A DNA stretch of 12,931 bases from an uncultured Oxalobacteraceae bacterium (GTDB taxonomy: Bacteria > Pseudomonadota > Gammaproteobacteria > Burkholderiales > Burkholderiaceae). The notes under the pieces are model-generated. The model was given only the letters and a program-made list of their open reading frames with translations. It was not told where the DNA came from and did not search any database. Location: the NCBI GenBank assembly GCA_946479255.1, contig CAMLFK010000134.1:1-12931 (forward strand). The letters run 5' to 3'. Shown piece after piece: positions 1 to 6,801 of the stretch (position 1 is the first letter of the stretch; each line of letters starts with the position of its first letter). A program made the translations under genes and the position numbers.

Positions 1-46
1 AGATCACAGGAAGTGACTGGAGTTCAGACGTGTGCTCTTCCGATCT
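1..46 (+). other. Illumina P7-side adapter contamination
   Basis: Bases 13-46 are identical, as I know it, to the 34-base Illumina index-side adapter: they begin GTGACTGGAGTTCAGACGTG and end GCTCTTCCGATCT. Bases 1-4 (AGAT) match the end of the P7 flow-cell sequence, and bases 5-12 (CACAGGAA) sit exactly where the 8-base index belongs. This is library-construction sequence left at the end of an assembly, not bacterial DNA. Genomic sequence starts at base 47. A GTG at 30-32 inside the adapter happens to be in frame with the following gene and would give a false start. Confidence 0.98.
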
Positions 47-47
47 A

Positions 48-380
48 GCAGCAAAGGCAGTCGCCAAGAAACCAGCAGCAACTAAAGCAGCAGCAAAGCC
101 AGCAGCGAAAGCAGCAGCCAAGCCAGCAGCAAAAAAGGTGGCGGCTCAGCCAGCAGCAAAAAAGCCCGTTAAGGCTGCGGCTACCAAGCCAGCAGCCAAG
201 CCAGCGGCAGCTCCTGCAGCCAAGCCGGCAGCGGCACCTAAGAAAGCAGCAGCTCCTAAAAAAGCCGCCGCTCCTAAGGCAGAAGCAGCCAAGCCAGCAG
301 CACCTGCAGCAGCGCCGGCAGCACCGGCCGCCGCGCCAGCAGCACCGGCACCAGCAGCAAAAACCGTGTTGGCACCAGCC
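48..380 (+). repeat. GCA-rich imperfect repeat encoding the H1-like tail
   Basis: A stretch of imperfect short repeats built from GCA/GCC, AAG/AAA and CCA codons, with recurring words such as CCAGCAGCAAA and AAGCCAGCAGCC. It is coding, not an array with spacers. Such tracts expand and contract by slippage and are hard to assemble from short reads, which probably explains why the contig ends here with adapter sequence attached. Confidence 0.75.
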
Positions 381-416
381 GCAGCATGGCCGTTCCCGAC
401 CAGCAGCCGTCCGTAA
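48..416 (+). CDS. Histone H1-like Ala/Lys/Pro-rich protein, 5'-truncated
   Basis: Partial gene; its 5' end is lost at the adapter junction. The visible 122 or so residues are almost only Ala, Lys and Pro, in imperfect repeats of the AAKPAAKP and AAAPKKAAAPK type. The last stretch is Ala/Pro-rich and leads into a non-repetitive end, AAAWPFPTSSRP, before TAA at 414-416. This resembles the lysine-rich histone H1-like DNA-binding proteins of Burkholderiales and the repeat tails of AlgP-type proteins, which bind nucleic acid and are thought to act in the nucleoid. The real start and any N-terminal domain are outside the window. Ala is written mostly GCA and Pro often CCA, unlike the GCG/GCC and CCG of the neighbouring genes. 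A strong terminator follows 30 bases downstream. Low complexity makes family assignment less certain than the reading frame. Confidence 0.8.
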   Translation, partial: AAKAVAKKPAATKAAAKPAAKAAAKPAAKKVAAQPAAKKPVKAAATKPAAKPAAAPAAKPAAAPKKAAAPKKAAAPKAEAAKPAAPAAAPAAPAAAPAAPAPAAKTVLAPAAAWPFPTSSRP

Positions 417-446
417 TAGCCAGCTGTGCCTGGATCAGGCAAAATA

Positions 447-482
447 CCGCTGTGTGATTGATTCACACGGCGGTTTTTTTTT
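447..482 (+). terminator. Rho-independent terminator after the H1-like gene
   Basis: An 11-bp stem (447-457 CCGCTGTGTGA with 463-473 TCACACGGCGG, one G-U pair) encloses a 5-base loop at 458-462 and is followed directly by nine T residues at 474-482. It lies 30 bases beyond the H1-like stop codon and ends 11 bases before the yggT start, so it should separate the two transcription units. The A-run at 441-444 is too short to make it clearly bidirectional. Confidence 0.93.
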
Positions 483-488
483 AAGGAG
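483..488 (+). promoter_or_regulatory. Ribosome binding site of yggT
   Basis: AAGGAG at 483/484-488 lies five bases before the GTG at 494. It begins directly at the end of the terminator T-run and is the reason for choosing GTG at 494 as the start codon of yggT. Confidence 0.7.
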
Positions 489-493
489 ACCTT

Positions 494-1024
494 GTGCTCA
501 GTATTCTCAAGTTGATTGTCGACACCGCCGCCACCATTCTCGGCGGCGTGCTGTTGCTGCGGTTCTGGATGCAAGCGATTCGCGTGCGTCCGCCGGCATC
601 GGTCGCACAATTTACGTTCACGCTGTCCGACTGGCTGGTGCGTCCGCTGCGCCGCCTGGTGCCGGGTGTGGGCGGTTATGACTGGGCCAGTCTGATCGGT
701 GCATTCCTGGTCGTGATGCTCGCCACATCGATTTATTTTATCCAGGGCGCCGACGTCCAGCAGGTATTCCTGTTCGCCTTGCATCGCTTTTTTAACTGGA
801 TTATCTACGGATTTATCGCCCTGTTAATCGTCGAAGCCGTATTTAGCTGGATTAACCCGAGTGCGCCACTGGCGCCGTTCGTGCGCGCGCTGAACGACCC
901 TTTGCTGCGTCCGCTGCGCAAAGTGGTGCCCCTGTTGGGCGGTCTCGACCTGTCGCTGCTGGTTGCTTTGATCCTCTTGCAGATTGCCCAGATCCTGATC
1001 GGCATGCTGTTCGGGGTGCGATGA
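494..1024 (+). CDS. yggT: YggT family integral membrane protein
   Basis: A 176-residue inner-membrane protein with about four predicted membrane segments (roughly residues 4-26, 62-84, 98-120 and 152-174). It consists of two tandem YGGT domains. Each carries the family hallmark of a basic RPLR motif followed by a Gly-Asp turn: residues 49-63 (VRPLRRLVPGVGGYD) and 137-152 (LLRPLRKVVPLLGGLD). YggT proteins are conserved and have been linked to osmotic stress and cell-division-related membrane functions in some bacteria, but no biochemical activity is established. The GTG start is chosen because AAGGAG lies five bases upstream and the hydrophobic N-terminus starts there. The stop overlaps the next gene by ATGA, as expected for the usual yggT-yggU pair. 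No clear promoter of its own was seen between the terminator and the start. Confidence 0.93.
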   Translation: MLSILKLIVDTAATILGGVLLLRFWMQAIRVRPPASVAQFTFTLSDWLVRPLRRLVPGVGGYDWASLIGAFLVVMLATSIYFIQGADVQQVFLFALHRFFNWIIYGFIALLIVEAVFSWINPSAPLAPFVRALNDPLLRPLRKVVPLLGGLDLSLLVALILLQIAQILIGMLFGVR

Positions 1025-1335
1025 GCGGGGACTGGTGTAAAGCGCTGCCGGGCGCGCTTGTTGGCGGCGTTCGGCTGGCTCTGCAGATCACGCCAAACGC
1101 CAAGAAGACGGAAATCATCGGCGTCCAGGATGGCGCCCTCAAGCTGAAACTTCAGGCCCAGCCGATCGAAGGCAAGGCCAATGAAGCGCTCATCAAATAT
1201 CTCGCCAAGACCTTATCGGTGCCGCGCAGCGCGGTCACCATCACGCATGGGCTGACCAGCAAACGCAAGCTGGTCGAGGTCAGTTCGACGGCGCTGAGTA
1301 CCGCCGCCGTCGAATTACTGCTGCTACCTCATTAA
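1021..1335 (+). CDS. yggU: DUF167 (YggU) family protein
   Basis: A 104-residue protein matching the small DUF167/YggU family. The core beginning LALQITPNAKKTEIIG and continuing through LKLKLQAQPIEGKANEAL, the conserved IEGKANEALI segment and the later basic GLTSKRKLVEV are typical. The function is unknown; structures of relatives show a small alpha/beta fold and the family commonly travels with yggT. Its ATG overlaps the yggT stop codon (ATGA at 1021-1024), so translation is probably coupled. The N-terminal 15 residues (MSGDWCKALPGALVG) precede the conserved core and vary in this family. The stop codon at 1333-1335 is followed immediately by a second in-frame stop (TAG) and shares its bases with the stop of the convergent kinase gene. 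Confidence 0.9.
   Translation: MSGDWCKALPGALVGGVRLALQITPNAKKTEIIGVQDGALKLKLQAQPIEGKANEALIKYLAKTLSVPRSAVTITHGLTSKRKLVEVSSTALSTAAVELLLLPH
1332..1335. other. Shared TTAA stop codons of convergent genes
   Basis: The palindrome TTAA supplies TAA to the plus-strand yggU (1333-1335) and TAA to the minus-strand kinase (1334-1332). The two genes therefore overlap by four bases, with no space between them for an independent terminator. Confidence 0.95.
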
Positions 1336-2270
1336 TAGCGGTAGCCGAATTCCGTTTCAAACTTGTCGGCGATTTCCGCGGCGGTGGCGCTGTGGTTCTG
1401 GCCACCCGCCGAGGCGATCTTCAGGGCGCCCATGACGCTGGCCAGGCGGCCCGTCGTCGGCCAGTCGAAGCCGTTGGCGATACCGTACAGCAGGCCGGCG
1501 CGGAAGGCGTCGCCGCAGCCGGTCGGGTCGACCACCGCTGCCGCTTCCACGCAAGGGATCACGTGACGCTCGCCGTTGGCGTAGATCTCCGATCCCTTTT
1601 CGCCGCGCGTGACGATCAGCGCTTCCAGGCGGCTGGCGATGTCGGGCAGGGTCAGGCCGGTGCGGTCCATCAGCATTTCAAATTCGTAATCGTTGGCGGC
1701 CACATAAGTGGCTTCGTTGATGAACTGAATCAACTCGGCGCCGCTGAACATGGGCAGCTGCTGGCCCGGATCGAACATGAACGGCACTTTGTTGGCGGCG
1801 CAGTCGTGGGCGTGCTTGAGCATGCCGTCGCGGCCGTCCGGGGCGATGATGGCAAGGCGCAGTGCGCCGTTATCGGCGACATTGTTCTCTTGCGAGTATT
1901 CCATCGCGCCCGGGTGGAAGGCGTTGATCTGGTTGTTGTCCAGGTCGGCCGTGACGAAGCATTGTGCGGTATAGGCGTGGCCGATCTTGCGGATCGCGCG
2001 GGTGGAAATGCCCAGGGTTTCGAAGCGTTCCAGGTACTCGCCGCCATCCTGGCCGATGGTGGCCATGATCAGCGGGTCGCCGCCGAGCATCTTGAGGTTG
2101 TAGGCAATGTTGGCGGCGCAGCCGCCGTATTCGGTGCGCAGGGTCGGTACCAGGAAGGAGACGTTGACCTTGTGCAGCTGGTCGGCCAGCAGGGTTTCAC
2201 CGAAGCGGCCTTTGTACTGCATGATTTTATCGAATGCGAGCGAGCCGCAAATCAGGGTGGTCTTGGTCAT
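1332..2270 (-). CDS. PfkB-family sugar/nucleoside kinase (adenosine kinase-like)
   Basis: A 312-residue ribokinase/PfkB-fold kinase that transfers ATP phosphate to a hydroxyl of a sugar or nucleoside. PfkB signature 1 is the Gly-rich segment around residues 49-59 (GGCAANIAYNL). Signature 2, with the anion hole and catalytic base, is DPTGCGDAF at 248-256, with Asp254 the expected base. TRGEKGS at 221-227 fits the ATP-binding region. Burkholderiales relatives are usually annotated as adenosine kinase or broad nucleoside kinase; the substrate cannot be fixed from sequence alone, so adenosine is an inference. It is the last gene of the minus-strand operon, 16 bases after the DUF3426 gene, with AAGG six bases before the ATG. 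Its TAA overlaps that of yggU, and no intrinsic terminator is visible behind it. Confidence 0.88.
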   Translation of the reverse strand: MTKTTLICGSLAFDKIMQYKGRFGETLLADQLHKVNVSFLVPTLRTEYGGCAANIAYNLKMLGGDPLIMATIGQDGGEYLERFETLGISTRAIRKIGHAYTAQCFVTADLDNNQINAFHPGAMEYSQENNVADNGALRLAIIAPDGRDGMLKHAHDCAANKVPFMFDPGQQLPMFSGAELIQFINEATYVAANDYEFEMLMDRTGLTLPDIASRLEALIVTRGEKGSEIYANGERHVIPCVEAAAVVDPTGCGDAFRAGLLYGIANGFDWPTTGRLASVMGALKIASAGGQNHSATAAEIADKFETEFGYRY

Positions 2271-2286
2271 GATGGCCTTATGGATA

Positions 2287-3357
2287 CTATGGGTAGAATA
2301 CGGCGATGTGGTAGCCGGATGCTTTGAGTTGTTTGAGTTCGAAATAAAGTGTCACCGGTTGCTCCGAACGAGCACCGAAGCCCTTGGCCGCGCTCACACC
2401 CTGCGGCAGGTATTCCGCCGGGGTGAACACGCGGCGCAGCAAGGGCTTGTCGACGGCGTCGGTCAGTTCCAGTTCAATATAGGGCCAGGCTTGCGTGAGC
2501 GTGCTTTGATTGCGCAAAAGTGTCACGAGCGAGAAGGTGTTGGCGCCGACTGTCTGCAGTTCGCCGGTCTCGATGCTGAGGCTGTCGATCTGGGCCGGCA
2601 GTTCGATCCGGCAATCCAATGCGCCGCACAGGCTGGCAATGCTTGGCGCCATTCCAGGAAAGCGGGCCGACAAGCCGTTGCGGAAGGTGGTGACGCCTTG
2701 CACCAGCAGCGCCAGGACCAGCAGCACCGAGCCGGCGATCATGCCGATGCGGCGCTTGGAGCCGGTGCGTTCGAGCTCGCGGCCGCGTTTGACGAATTCC
2801 GGCTCGTCATTTTCCGGGGGCGGGGGCGGCGGTGCAGGCTCCGGCGCGGCAATCTTCATCCGGACCGCGGCTTTGGATTTCGATGTGCTTTTGCCTTTCG
2901 GCGAGGCCTTGCCGGTGGTGACGAGCGGAGCGGCTTCGGGTTCCGATACCACGGCGGCCTGGCGCAGCAGCGGCAGCGGACCGTGTTCGTCGATCACAGG
3001 TTTTGATGCGGGTTCAACGGTCGGCTCAGGCTCCGCCACTACCGGCATATTCTCAGGCGAATCGAAGGTGGCGTCGAAGTCGAGCGGGTACACCTGCGTC
3101 TCGTCGGCGGGCTGCTCTTCGCGTGCTTCGATCTCGGCGACTTCGGCCGGCTCAATGTCGGGAGTGTCTGGAATGTCGGGCTCGGCCTCGGGCGCCGGAG
3201 CCGGACGCGGCGGGGCGTCCAGGTCGATCAGTGCGGCGTTGCCGTCGAAGACTTCATTGCAGGTGCCGCAGCGAACTATGCCCCCACGTAACTTCAACTG
3301 GTCCGCGGCGACGCGGAACGTTGTGTGGCAGTGGGGGCATTGAGTGGCGAGGGCCAT
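2287..3357 (-). CDS. Zinc-ribbon, single-pass membrane protein with DUF3426 domain
   Basis: A 356-residue protein of unknown function. An N-terminal zinc ribbon (MJ0042 type) has Cys7, Cys10, Cys30 and Cys33 in CPHC and CGTC motifs. A long acidic, Pro/Glu/Ala-rich region (about 45-200) includes a run of six prolines near 176-181 and a basic KGKSTSKSK patch. One membrane segment lies at about 204-223 (IGMIAGSVLLVLALLVQGVT), preceded by basic KRR. A C-terminal DUF3426-type domain (about 230-356) has a CGALDC motif at 244-249. The zinc ribbon is predicted to be cytoplasmic and the C-terminal domain periplasmic. It sits four bases downstream of prmA, as in many betaproteobacteria, suggesting coupled translation; the ribosome binding site is weak. 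A sensor or scaffold role is only a guess. Confidence 0.87.
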   Translation of the reverse strand: MALATQCPHCHTTFRVAADQLKLRGGIVRCGTCNEVFDGNAALIDLDAPPRPAPAPEAEPDIPDTPDIEPAEVAEIEAREEQPADETQVYPLDFDATFDSPENMPVVAEPEPTVEPASKPVIDEHGPLPLLRQAAVVSEPEAAPLVTTGKASPKGKSTSKSKAAVRMKIAAPEPAPPPPPPENDEPEFVKRGRELERTGSKRRIGMIAGSVLLVLALLVQGVTTFRNGLSARFPGMAPSIASLCGALDCRIELPAQIDSLSIETGELQTVGANTFSLVTLLRNQSTLTQAWPYIELELTDAVDKPLLRRVFTPAEYLPQGVSAAKGFGARSEQPVTLYFELKQLKASGYHIAVFYP

Positions 3358-3361
3358 GCCT

Positions 3362-4318
3362 TTATTGGCCGCCGTCTACACGTGCCGGGGGGACGCTGTC
3401 GCTGCCGAGCTGTCCGTGCAGGGCGACCCAGCCATCTTGCTCGGCCCATACGCCCAGCTTGATGAAAGGTGCATAAGCTTCGGCAACTTCTTCGGCCTGG
3501 CGCGCCAGCACGCCCGACAGGATCAGCGAACCGCCATCGGCCACGCGGCCGGCCAGCATGGGCGCCATCACTTTCAATGGGCTCGACAGAATGTTGGCGA
3601 CGACGATGTCGAAGCGGCCGCTGGCATGCTGCGCCTTGCTTGATGCGGCAAAACTGTCCGGCAAGTAGTAGTCGATCTCGCAATGGTTGCGCGCGGCGTT
3701 GTCGCGCGCCGATTCGATCGCCTGCGGATCGATGTCCACACCGGCCACATCGCCTGCGCCCATTTTCTTGGCGACCATGGCCAGGATGCCGGAGCCGCAG
3801 CCGTAATCGAGCACGGTCTTGCCGGGAGCCGGATGGGCTTCCAGCCATTCCATGCACAGGCGGGTGGTCGGGTGGCTGCCGGTGCCGAATGCCAGGCCTG
3901 GATCGAGCTCGAGAATGAGCGCGTCCGGGTCCGGCGCTTCGTGCCAGCTTGGCACGACCCAGATGTTCTTGCCGATGTGAATAGGCGCGAATTGCGACTG
4001 GGTCAGGCGGACCCAGTCTTCGTCCGCCACGCGGCGGGTGCTAAAGGCTGGCGCCGCGGCCAGCGCAATGGCGGCGGCCGCTTCGGCGACGATGGCGGCC
4101 TGGTCGGCGTCTTCGTCGGTCAATGCCACCACGCGGCTGCGTTCCCACGCCGCTTCCTTGGGCTCCATGCCGGGTTCGCCAAACAGCGGCTTTTCCTGCT
4201 CGGTGCCTTCGTCGGCGTCTTCCACCGACACCGAAAGGGCACCGGCTTCCATCAAGGCGTCAGACAGGGCCTCGGCGTTGTCGCGTGCGATTTCGATGAC
4301 GATTTCGGTCCAGCTCAT
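3362..4318 (-). CDS. prmA: Ribosomal protein L11 methyltransferase PrmA
   Basis: A 318-residue SAM-dependent methyltransferase that trimethylates amino groups of ribosomal protein L11 in the cytosol. An N-terminal L11-recognition domain covers about residues 1-60. The PrmA hallmark is [14 protein letters not shown] at 139-152. The SAM-binding loop is DYGCGSG at 171-177, with an acidic motif around VDID at 194-197. The substrate-site motif ANILSSPL is at 241-248. Length is slightly above the usual 290-300 because of an Ala-rich insertion near 78-90 and a short Gly/Asp-rich C-terminal tail. Its ATG overlaps the accC stop (ATGA on the minus strand at 4318-4315), and an AAGG lies about seven bases upstream inside accC. 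The accBC-prmA order is common in proteobacteria, so the assignment is firm. Confidence 0.97.
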   Translation of the reverse strand: MSWTEIVIEIARDNAEALSDALMEAGALSVSVEDADEGTEQEKPLFGEPGMEPKEAAWERSRVVALTDEDADQAAIVAEAAAAIALAAAPAFSTRRVADEDWVRLTQSQFAPIHIGKNIWVVPSWHEAPDPDALILELDPGLAFGTGSHPTTRLCMEWLEAHPAPGKTVLDYGCGSGILAMVAKKMGAGDVAGVDIDPQAIESARDNAARNHCEIDYYLPDSFAASSKAQHASGRFDIVVANILSSPLKVMAPMLAGRVADGGSLILSGVLARQAEEVAEAYAPFIKLGVWAEQDGWVALHGQLGSDSVPPARVDGGQ

Positions 4319-5715
4319 AGTTCTACCTTGGTTTCCGACTTGTTGGCGATGCTCGGACCCTTCGGCAGGTCTGGCTTGGCGGCCAGTTTCTGCTCCAGGT
4401 AATGAATATTGGTGCCGCCTTCGATGAAGCGGGCATCAATCATCAGTTCGCGATGCAGCGGGATATTCGTCAGAATACCTTCAACCACCATTTCGGACAG
4501 CGCGATTTGCATGCGGCGAATGGCTTGCTCGCGCGTGGCGCCGTAGGCGATCACTTTGCCGATCATCGAATCGTAGTGCGGCGGCACGTAGTACCCGGCG
4601 TACGAATGCGAGTCGACCCGGATGCCAGGGCCGCCCGGTGCGTGCCAGGCGACGATGCGGCCAGGGGAGGGGGTGAACTTGAACGGGTCTTCGGCATTGA
4701 TGCGGCACTCGACGGCGTGGCCGGACAGCATGATGTCGCGCTGGCGGAAACGCAGCTTTTCGCCGCAGGCGATGCGGATCTGTTCCTGCACGATGTCGAT
4801 GCCGGTGATCATCTCGGTGACCGGATGCTCGACCTGCACGCGGGTGTTCATCTCGATGAAGTAGAACTCGCCGTTTTCATACAGGAACTCGAAGGTACCG
4901 GCGCCGCGGTAGCCGATCTTGCGGCAGGCTTCGGCGCAGCGGTCGCCGATCTTTTCGATCAGCTTGCGCGGAATGCCAGGTGCCGGCGCTTCTTCGATGA
5001 CCTTCTGGTGGCGGCGCTGCATGGAGCAGTCGCGCTCGCCCAGCCAGACGGCGTTCTTGTGTTCGTCGGCGAGGATCTGGATTTCCACGTGGCGTGGATT
5101 TTCCAGGTACTTCTCCATATAGACTTCAGGATTATTGAAGGCGCTGCCGGCTTCGGTCTTGGTCATCGCCACGGCGTTGAGCAGGGCCGCTTCGGTATGC
5201 ACCACGCGCATGCCGCGTCCGCCACCGCCGCCGGCGGCCTTGATAATCACCGGATAGCCCACGCGGCGCGCGGTCTGGATGATTTCTTTCGGGTCGTCGG
5301 GCAGGGCGCCGTCCGAACCTGGAACGCAAGGCACGCCGGCGCGGATCATGGCTTGCTTGGCCGAGACCTTGTCGCCCATCAGGCGAATCGATTCGGAACG
5401 CGGGCCGATGAAGACAAAGCCGGATTTTTCCACGCGTTCGGCGAAGTCGGCGTTTTCCGACAGGAAGCCGTAGCCGGGGTGGATCGCTTCGGCGTCGGTC
5501 ACTTCGGCCGCGCTGATGATGGCCGGCATGTTCAGGTAGCTCAGTGAGGATTGGGCCGGTCCGATGCAGACCGACTCGTCGGCCAGCTTGACGTACTTGG
5601 CGTCCTTGTCGGCTTCGGAGTGGACCACGACCGTCTTGATGCCCATCTCACGGCACGCGCGCTGGATGCGCAGCGCGATCTCGCCACGGTTGGCGATAAG
5701 GATTTTTTCAAACAT
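4315..5715 (-). CDS. accC: Acetyl-CoA carboxylase, biotin carboxylase subunit AccC
   Basis: A 466-residue ATP-grasp enzyme that carboxylates biotin on AccB using ATP and bicarbonate, the first half-reaction of malonyl-CoA synthesis. It starts with the standard [16 protein letters not shown]. The Gly-rich ATP lid is at 160-170 ([11 protein letters not shown]). The metal/active-site segment [14 protein letters not shown] at 288-301 contains the Glu, Asn and Arg expected in the catalytic site, and the [17 protein letters not shown] motif is at 226-242. The family is normally about 447-455 residues; here the C-terminus carries an extra polar tail ([20 protein letters not shown]) after the conserved region. 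It follows accB by 11 bases, with only a weak ribosome binding site, so translation is probably coupled to accB, and it overlaps prmA by four bases. Confidence 0.98.
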   Translation of the reverse strand: MFEKILIANRGEIALRIQRACREMGIKTVVVHSEADKDAKYVKLADESVCIGPAQSSLSYLNMPAIISAAEVTDAEAIHPGYGFLSENADFAERVEKSGFVFIGPRSESIRLMGDKVSAKQAMIRAGVPCVPGSDGALPDDPKEIIQTARRVGYPVIIKAAGGGGGRGMRVVHTEAALLNAVAMTKTEAGSAFNNPEVYMEKYLENPRHVEIQILADEHKNAVWLGERDCSMQRRHQKVIEEAPAPGIPRKLIEKIGDRCAEACRKIGYRGAGTFEFLYENGEFYFIEMNTRVQVEHPVTEMITGIDIVQEQIRIACGEKLRFRQRDIMLSGHAVECRINAEDPFKFTPSPGRIVAWHAPGGPGIRVDSHSYAGYYVPPHYDSMIGKVIAYGATREQAIRRMQIALSEMVVEGILTNIPLHRELMIDARFIEGGTNIHYLEQKLAAKPDLPKGPSIANKSETKVEL

Positions 5716-5726
5716 GGTGGTTTCGA

Positions 5727-6194
5727 TCAGCCAATCACAAACAGCGGTTGGCCGAATTCGACCGGCTGGCCGTTCTCAACCAGGATCTTGGTCACGACGC
5801 CCGACGCGTCCGCGTCGATTTCGTTCAAGAGCTTCATGGCTTCGATGATGCAGAGGGTGTCGCCTTCCTTGATGGTCGAGCCGACTTCGACGAATGCCGG
5901 CGAGCCTGGGGCGGACGAGCGGTAGAAGGTGCCGACCATCGGCGACTTGACGATATGGCCGGTTGGCTCGGCGGCGACGGCCGGCGCGGCGGCGGCAGGG
6001 GCCGCCGCGGGCGCCGCCGCAGGGGCGGCGTAGTGCTGTTGCATGCCTTGCGGCTGCATCATGACCATCTGGTTCTGTGGGATTGCGGAGGACTTGACGA
6101 TGCGGACCTTGCTTTCGCCTTCGGTCACTTCGAGTTCAGCGATGTCCGATTCGGCGACCAGGTCGATCAAGGTCTTGAGTTTTCGTAGATCCAT
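5727..6194 (-). CDS. accB: Acetyl-CoA carboxylase biotin carboxyl carrier protein AccB
   Basis: A 155-residue carrier (BCCP) that shuttles carboxybiotin between AccC and the carboxyltransferase AccAD. The N-terminal helical part (1-35) matches the AccC-binding region. A flexible Ala/Pro linker covers about 56-75. The biotinyl domain runs from about 79 to 155 with the biotinylation motif EAMKLLNEI; Lys121 is the modified lysine (Lys122 in E. coli). The thumb-like segment [16 protein letters not shown] is present at 86-101, as in type II fatty acid synthesis BCCPs. A good ribosome binding site (AAGGGG, within 6201-6208 on the minus strand) lies 6-8 bases before the ATG. It is separated from aroQ by 92 bases, the largest gap within this operon. 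Confidence 0.98.
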   Translation of the reverse strand: MDLRKLKTLIDLVAESDIAELEVTEGESKVRIVKSSAIPQNQMVMMQPQGMQQHYAAPAAAPAAAPAAAAPAVAAEPTGHIVKSPMVGTFYRSSAPGSPAFVEVGSTIKEGDTLCIIEAMKLLNEIDADASGVVTKILVENGQPVEFGQPLFVIG

Positions 6195-6286
6195 GTAAAA
6201 CCCCTTGGAATTATTGTGTTGGGAAGAATAAGCGGCGGGCCCGGACAGCAGCGTCGCCGCGCAGAATGCTTGAAGATGTCAGTAGA
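6195..6286. other. aroQ-accB intergenic spacer with possible hairpin
   Basis: A 92-base spacer between aroQ and accB, the longest non-coding gap inside the operon. It has inverted GCGGCG (6232-6237) and CGCCGC (6255-6260), which could pair across a 17-base loop. No T-run follows on the minus strand, so it is not a typical terminator. I found no convincing sigma-70 pair for accB, although the sequence just upstream of the ribosome binding site is AT-rich (ACAATAATT). It may hold an accBC leader or a weak second promoter. Confidence 0.3.
6200..6208 (-). promoter_or_regulatory. Ribosome binding site of accB
   Basis: Minus-strand CCAAGGGGT ends six bases before the accB ATG at 6194-6192. It is the strongest Shine-Dalgarno-like sequence in the minus-strand block, consistent with high synthesis of the carrier subunit. 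Confidence 0.65.
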
Positions 6287-6724
6287 TTAACGTTTATTAA
6301 GCGCAAAGTCGATGGCGAGGCGATAGCCATCCGTGCCCAGACCGCAAATGGTTCCCTCGGCGATGGCGGAGAGGAAGGAGTGGTGGCGGAACGCTTCGCG
6401 CTTGTAAATGTTAGAGATATGGATTTCGATGAACGGAATTGCTACCCCGGCCAGCGCATCGCGCAGGGCCACGCTGGTGTGCGTCAGGCCACCGGGGTTG
6501 ATGACGATGAGGTCCACGCCTTCGGCGCGGGCGGCATGGATGCGGTCGATCAGGGCGCCTTCATGGTTGCTCTGGAAGGCGTCAAGCGAGGCGCCGGCCG
6601 CCGTGGCCTGGGCTACTGCAGCGTGTTCGATATCGGCCAGGGTGGTCTTACCGTACACCTCAGGCTCGCGGGTCCCCAGCAGATTCAGATTGGGGCCATT
6701 GAGCAGCAGTAGCTTTTTTGCCAT
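6287..6724 (-). CDS. aroQ: Type II 3-dehydroquinate dehydratase AroQ
   Basis: A 145-residue type II dehydroquinase, which dehydrates 3-dehydroquinate to 3-dehydroshikimate in the shikimate pathway as a dodecamer in the cytosol. The signature [18 protein letters not shown] spans about residues 8-25 and supplies the active-site Arg19 and catalytic Tyr24. QSNHEG at 51-56, [15 protein letters not shown] at 75-89 and [11 protein letters not shown] at 100-110 (with catalytic His102) complete the active site. Length is normal. There is no good Shine-Dalgarno sequence before the ATG, but a good sigma-70 promoter candidate lies 34-62 bases upstream. This suggests aroQ begins a transcript that runs into accBC and prmA, partly independent of tlpA. 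The aroQ-accB-accC arrangement is widespread in proteobacteria. Confidence 0.97.
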   Translation of the reverse strand: MAKKLLLLNGPNLNLLGTREPEVYGKTTLADIEHAAVAQATAAGASLDAFQSNHEGALIDRIHAARAEGVDLIVINPGGLTHTSVALRDALAGVAIPFIEIHISNIYKREAFRHHSFLSAIAEGTICGLGTDGYRLAIDFALNKR

Positions 6725-6757
6725 GGTTAGAGGAACACGTCTACGCGAAAGTCCCGC

Positions 6758-6786
6758 ATTTTGCCGCCAACTGCGCTCATTGGCAA
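6758..6786 (-). promoter_or_regulatory. Candidate sigma-70 promoter for the aroQ-accBC-prmA operon
   Basis: On the minus strand, -35 TTGCCA (6786-6781, five of six matches to TTGACA) is followed by exactly 17 bases and then -10 CAAAAT (6763-6758, four of six matches to TATAAT). It lies in the 77-base gap between the tlpA stop and the aroQ start, giving a predicted transcript start near 6750 and a leader of about 26 bases. This is a pattern match only. Confidence 0.6.
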
Positions 6787-6801
6787 GCGAAAAAACTTTC
6801 T

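Noticed and set aside
30..47. GTG start codon for the first open frame, giving N-terminus MCSSDL
   Set aside because: It lies in adapter sequence; the true start is outside the window.
48..380. Repeat tract considered as a CRISPR array or tandem-repeat locus
   Set aside because: Repeats are imperfect, have no spacers and keep one open reading frame ending in a normal stop codon and terminator.
146..784. 212-residue minus-strand open frame with an Ala/Gly-rich end
   Set aside because: It is the mirror of the Ala-rich H1-like repeat and crosses the terminator and yggT; there is no ribosome binding site or known family.
1392..2327. 311-residue plus-strand open frame opposite the kinase gene
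   Set aside because: Antisense shadow typical of high-GC3 genes; the kinase on the other strand has full family motifs.
4402..5547. 381-residue plus-strand open frame opposite accC
   Set aside because: Shadow of accC; composition rich in His, Asp, Gly and Ala with no domain.
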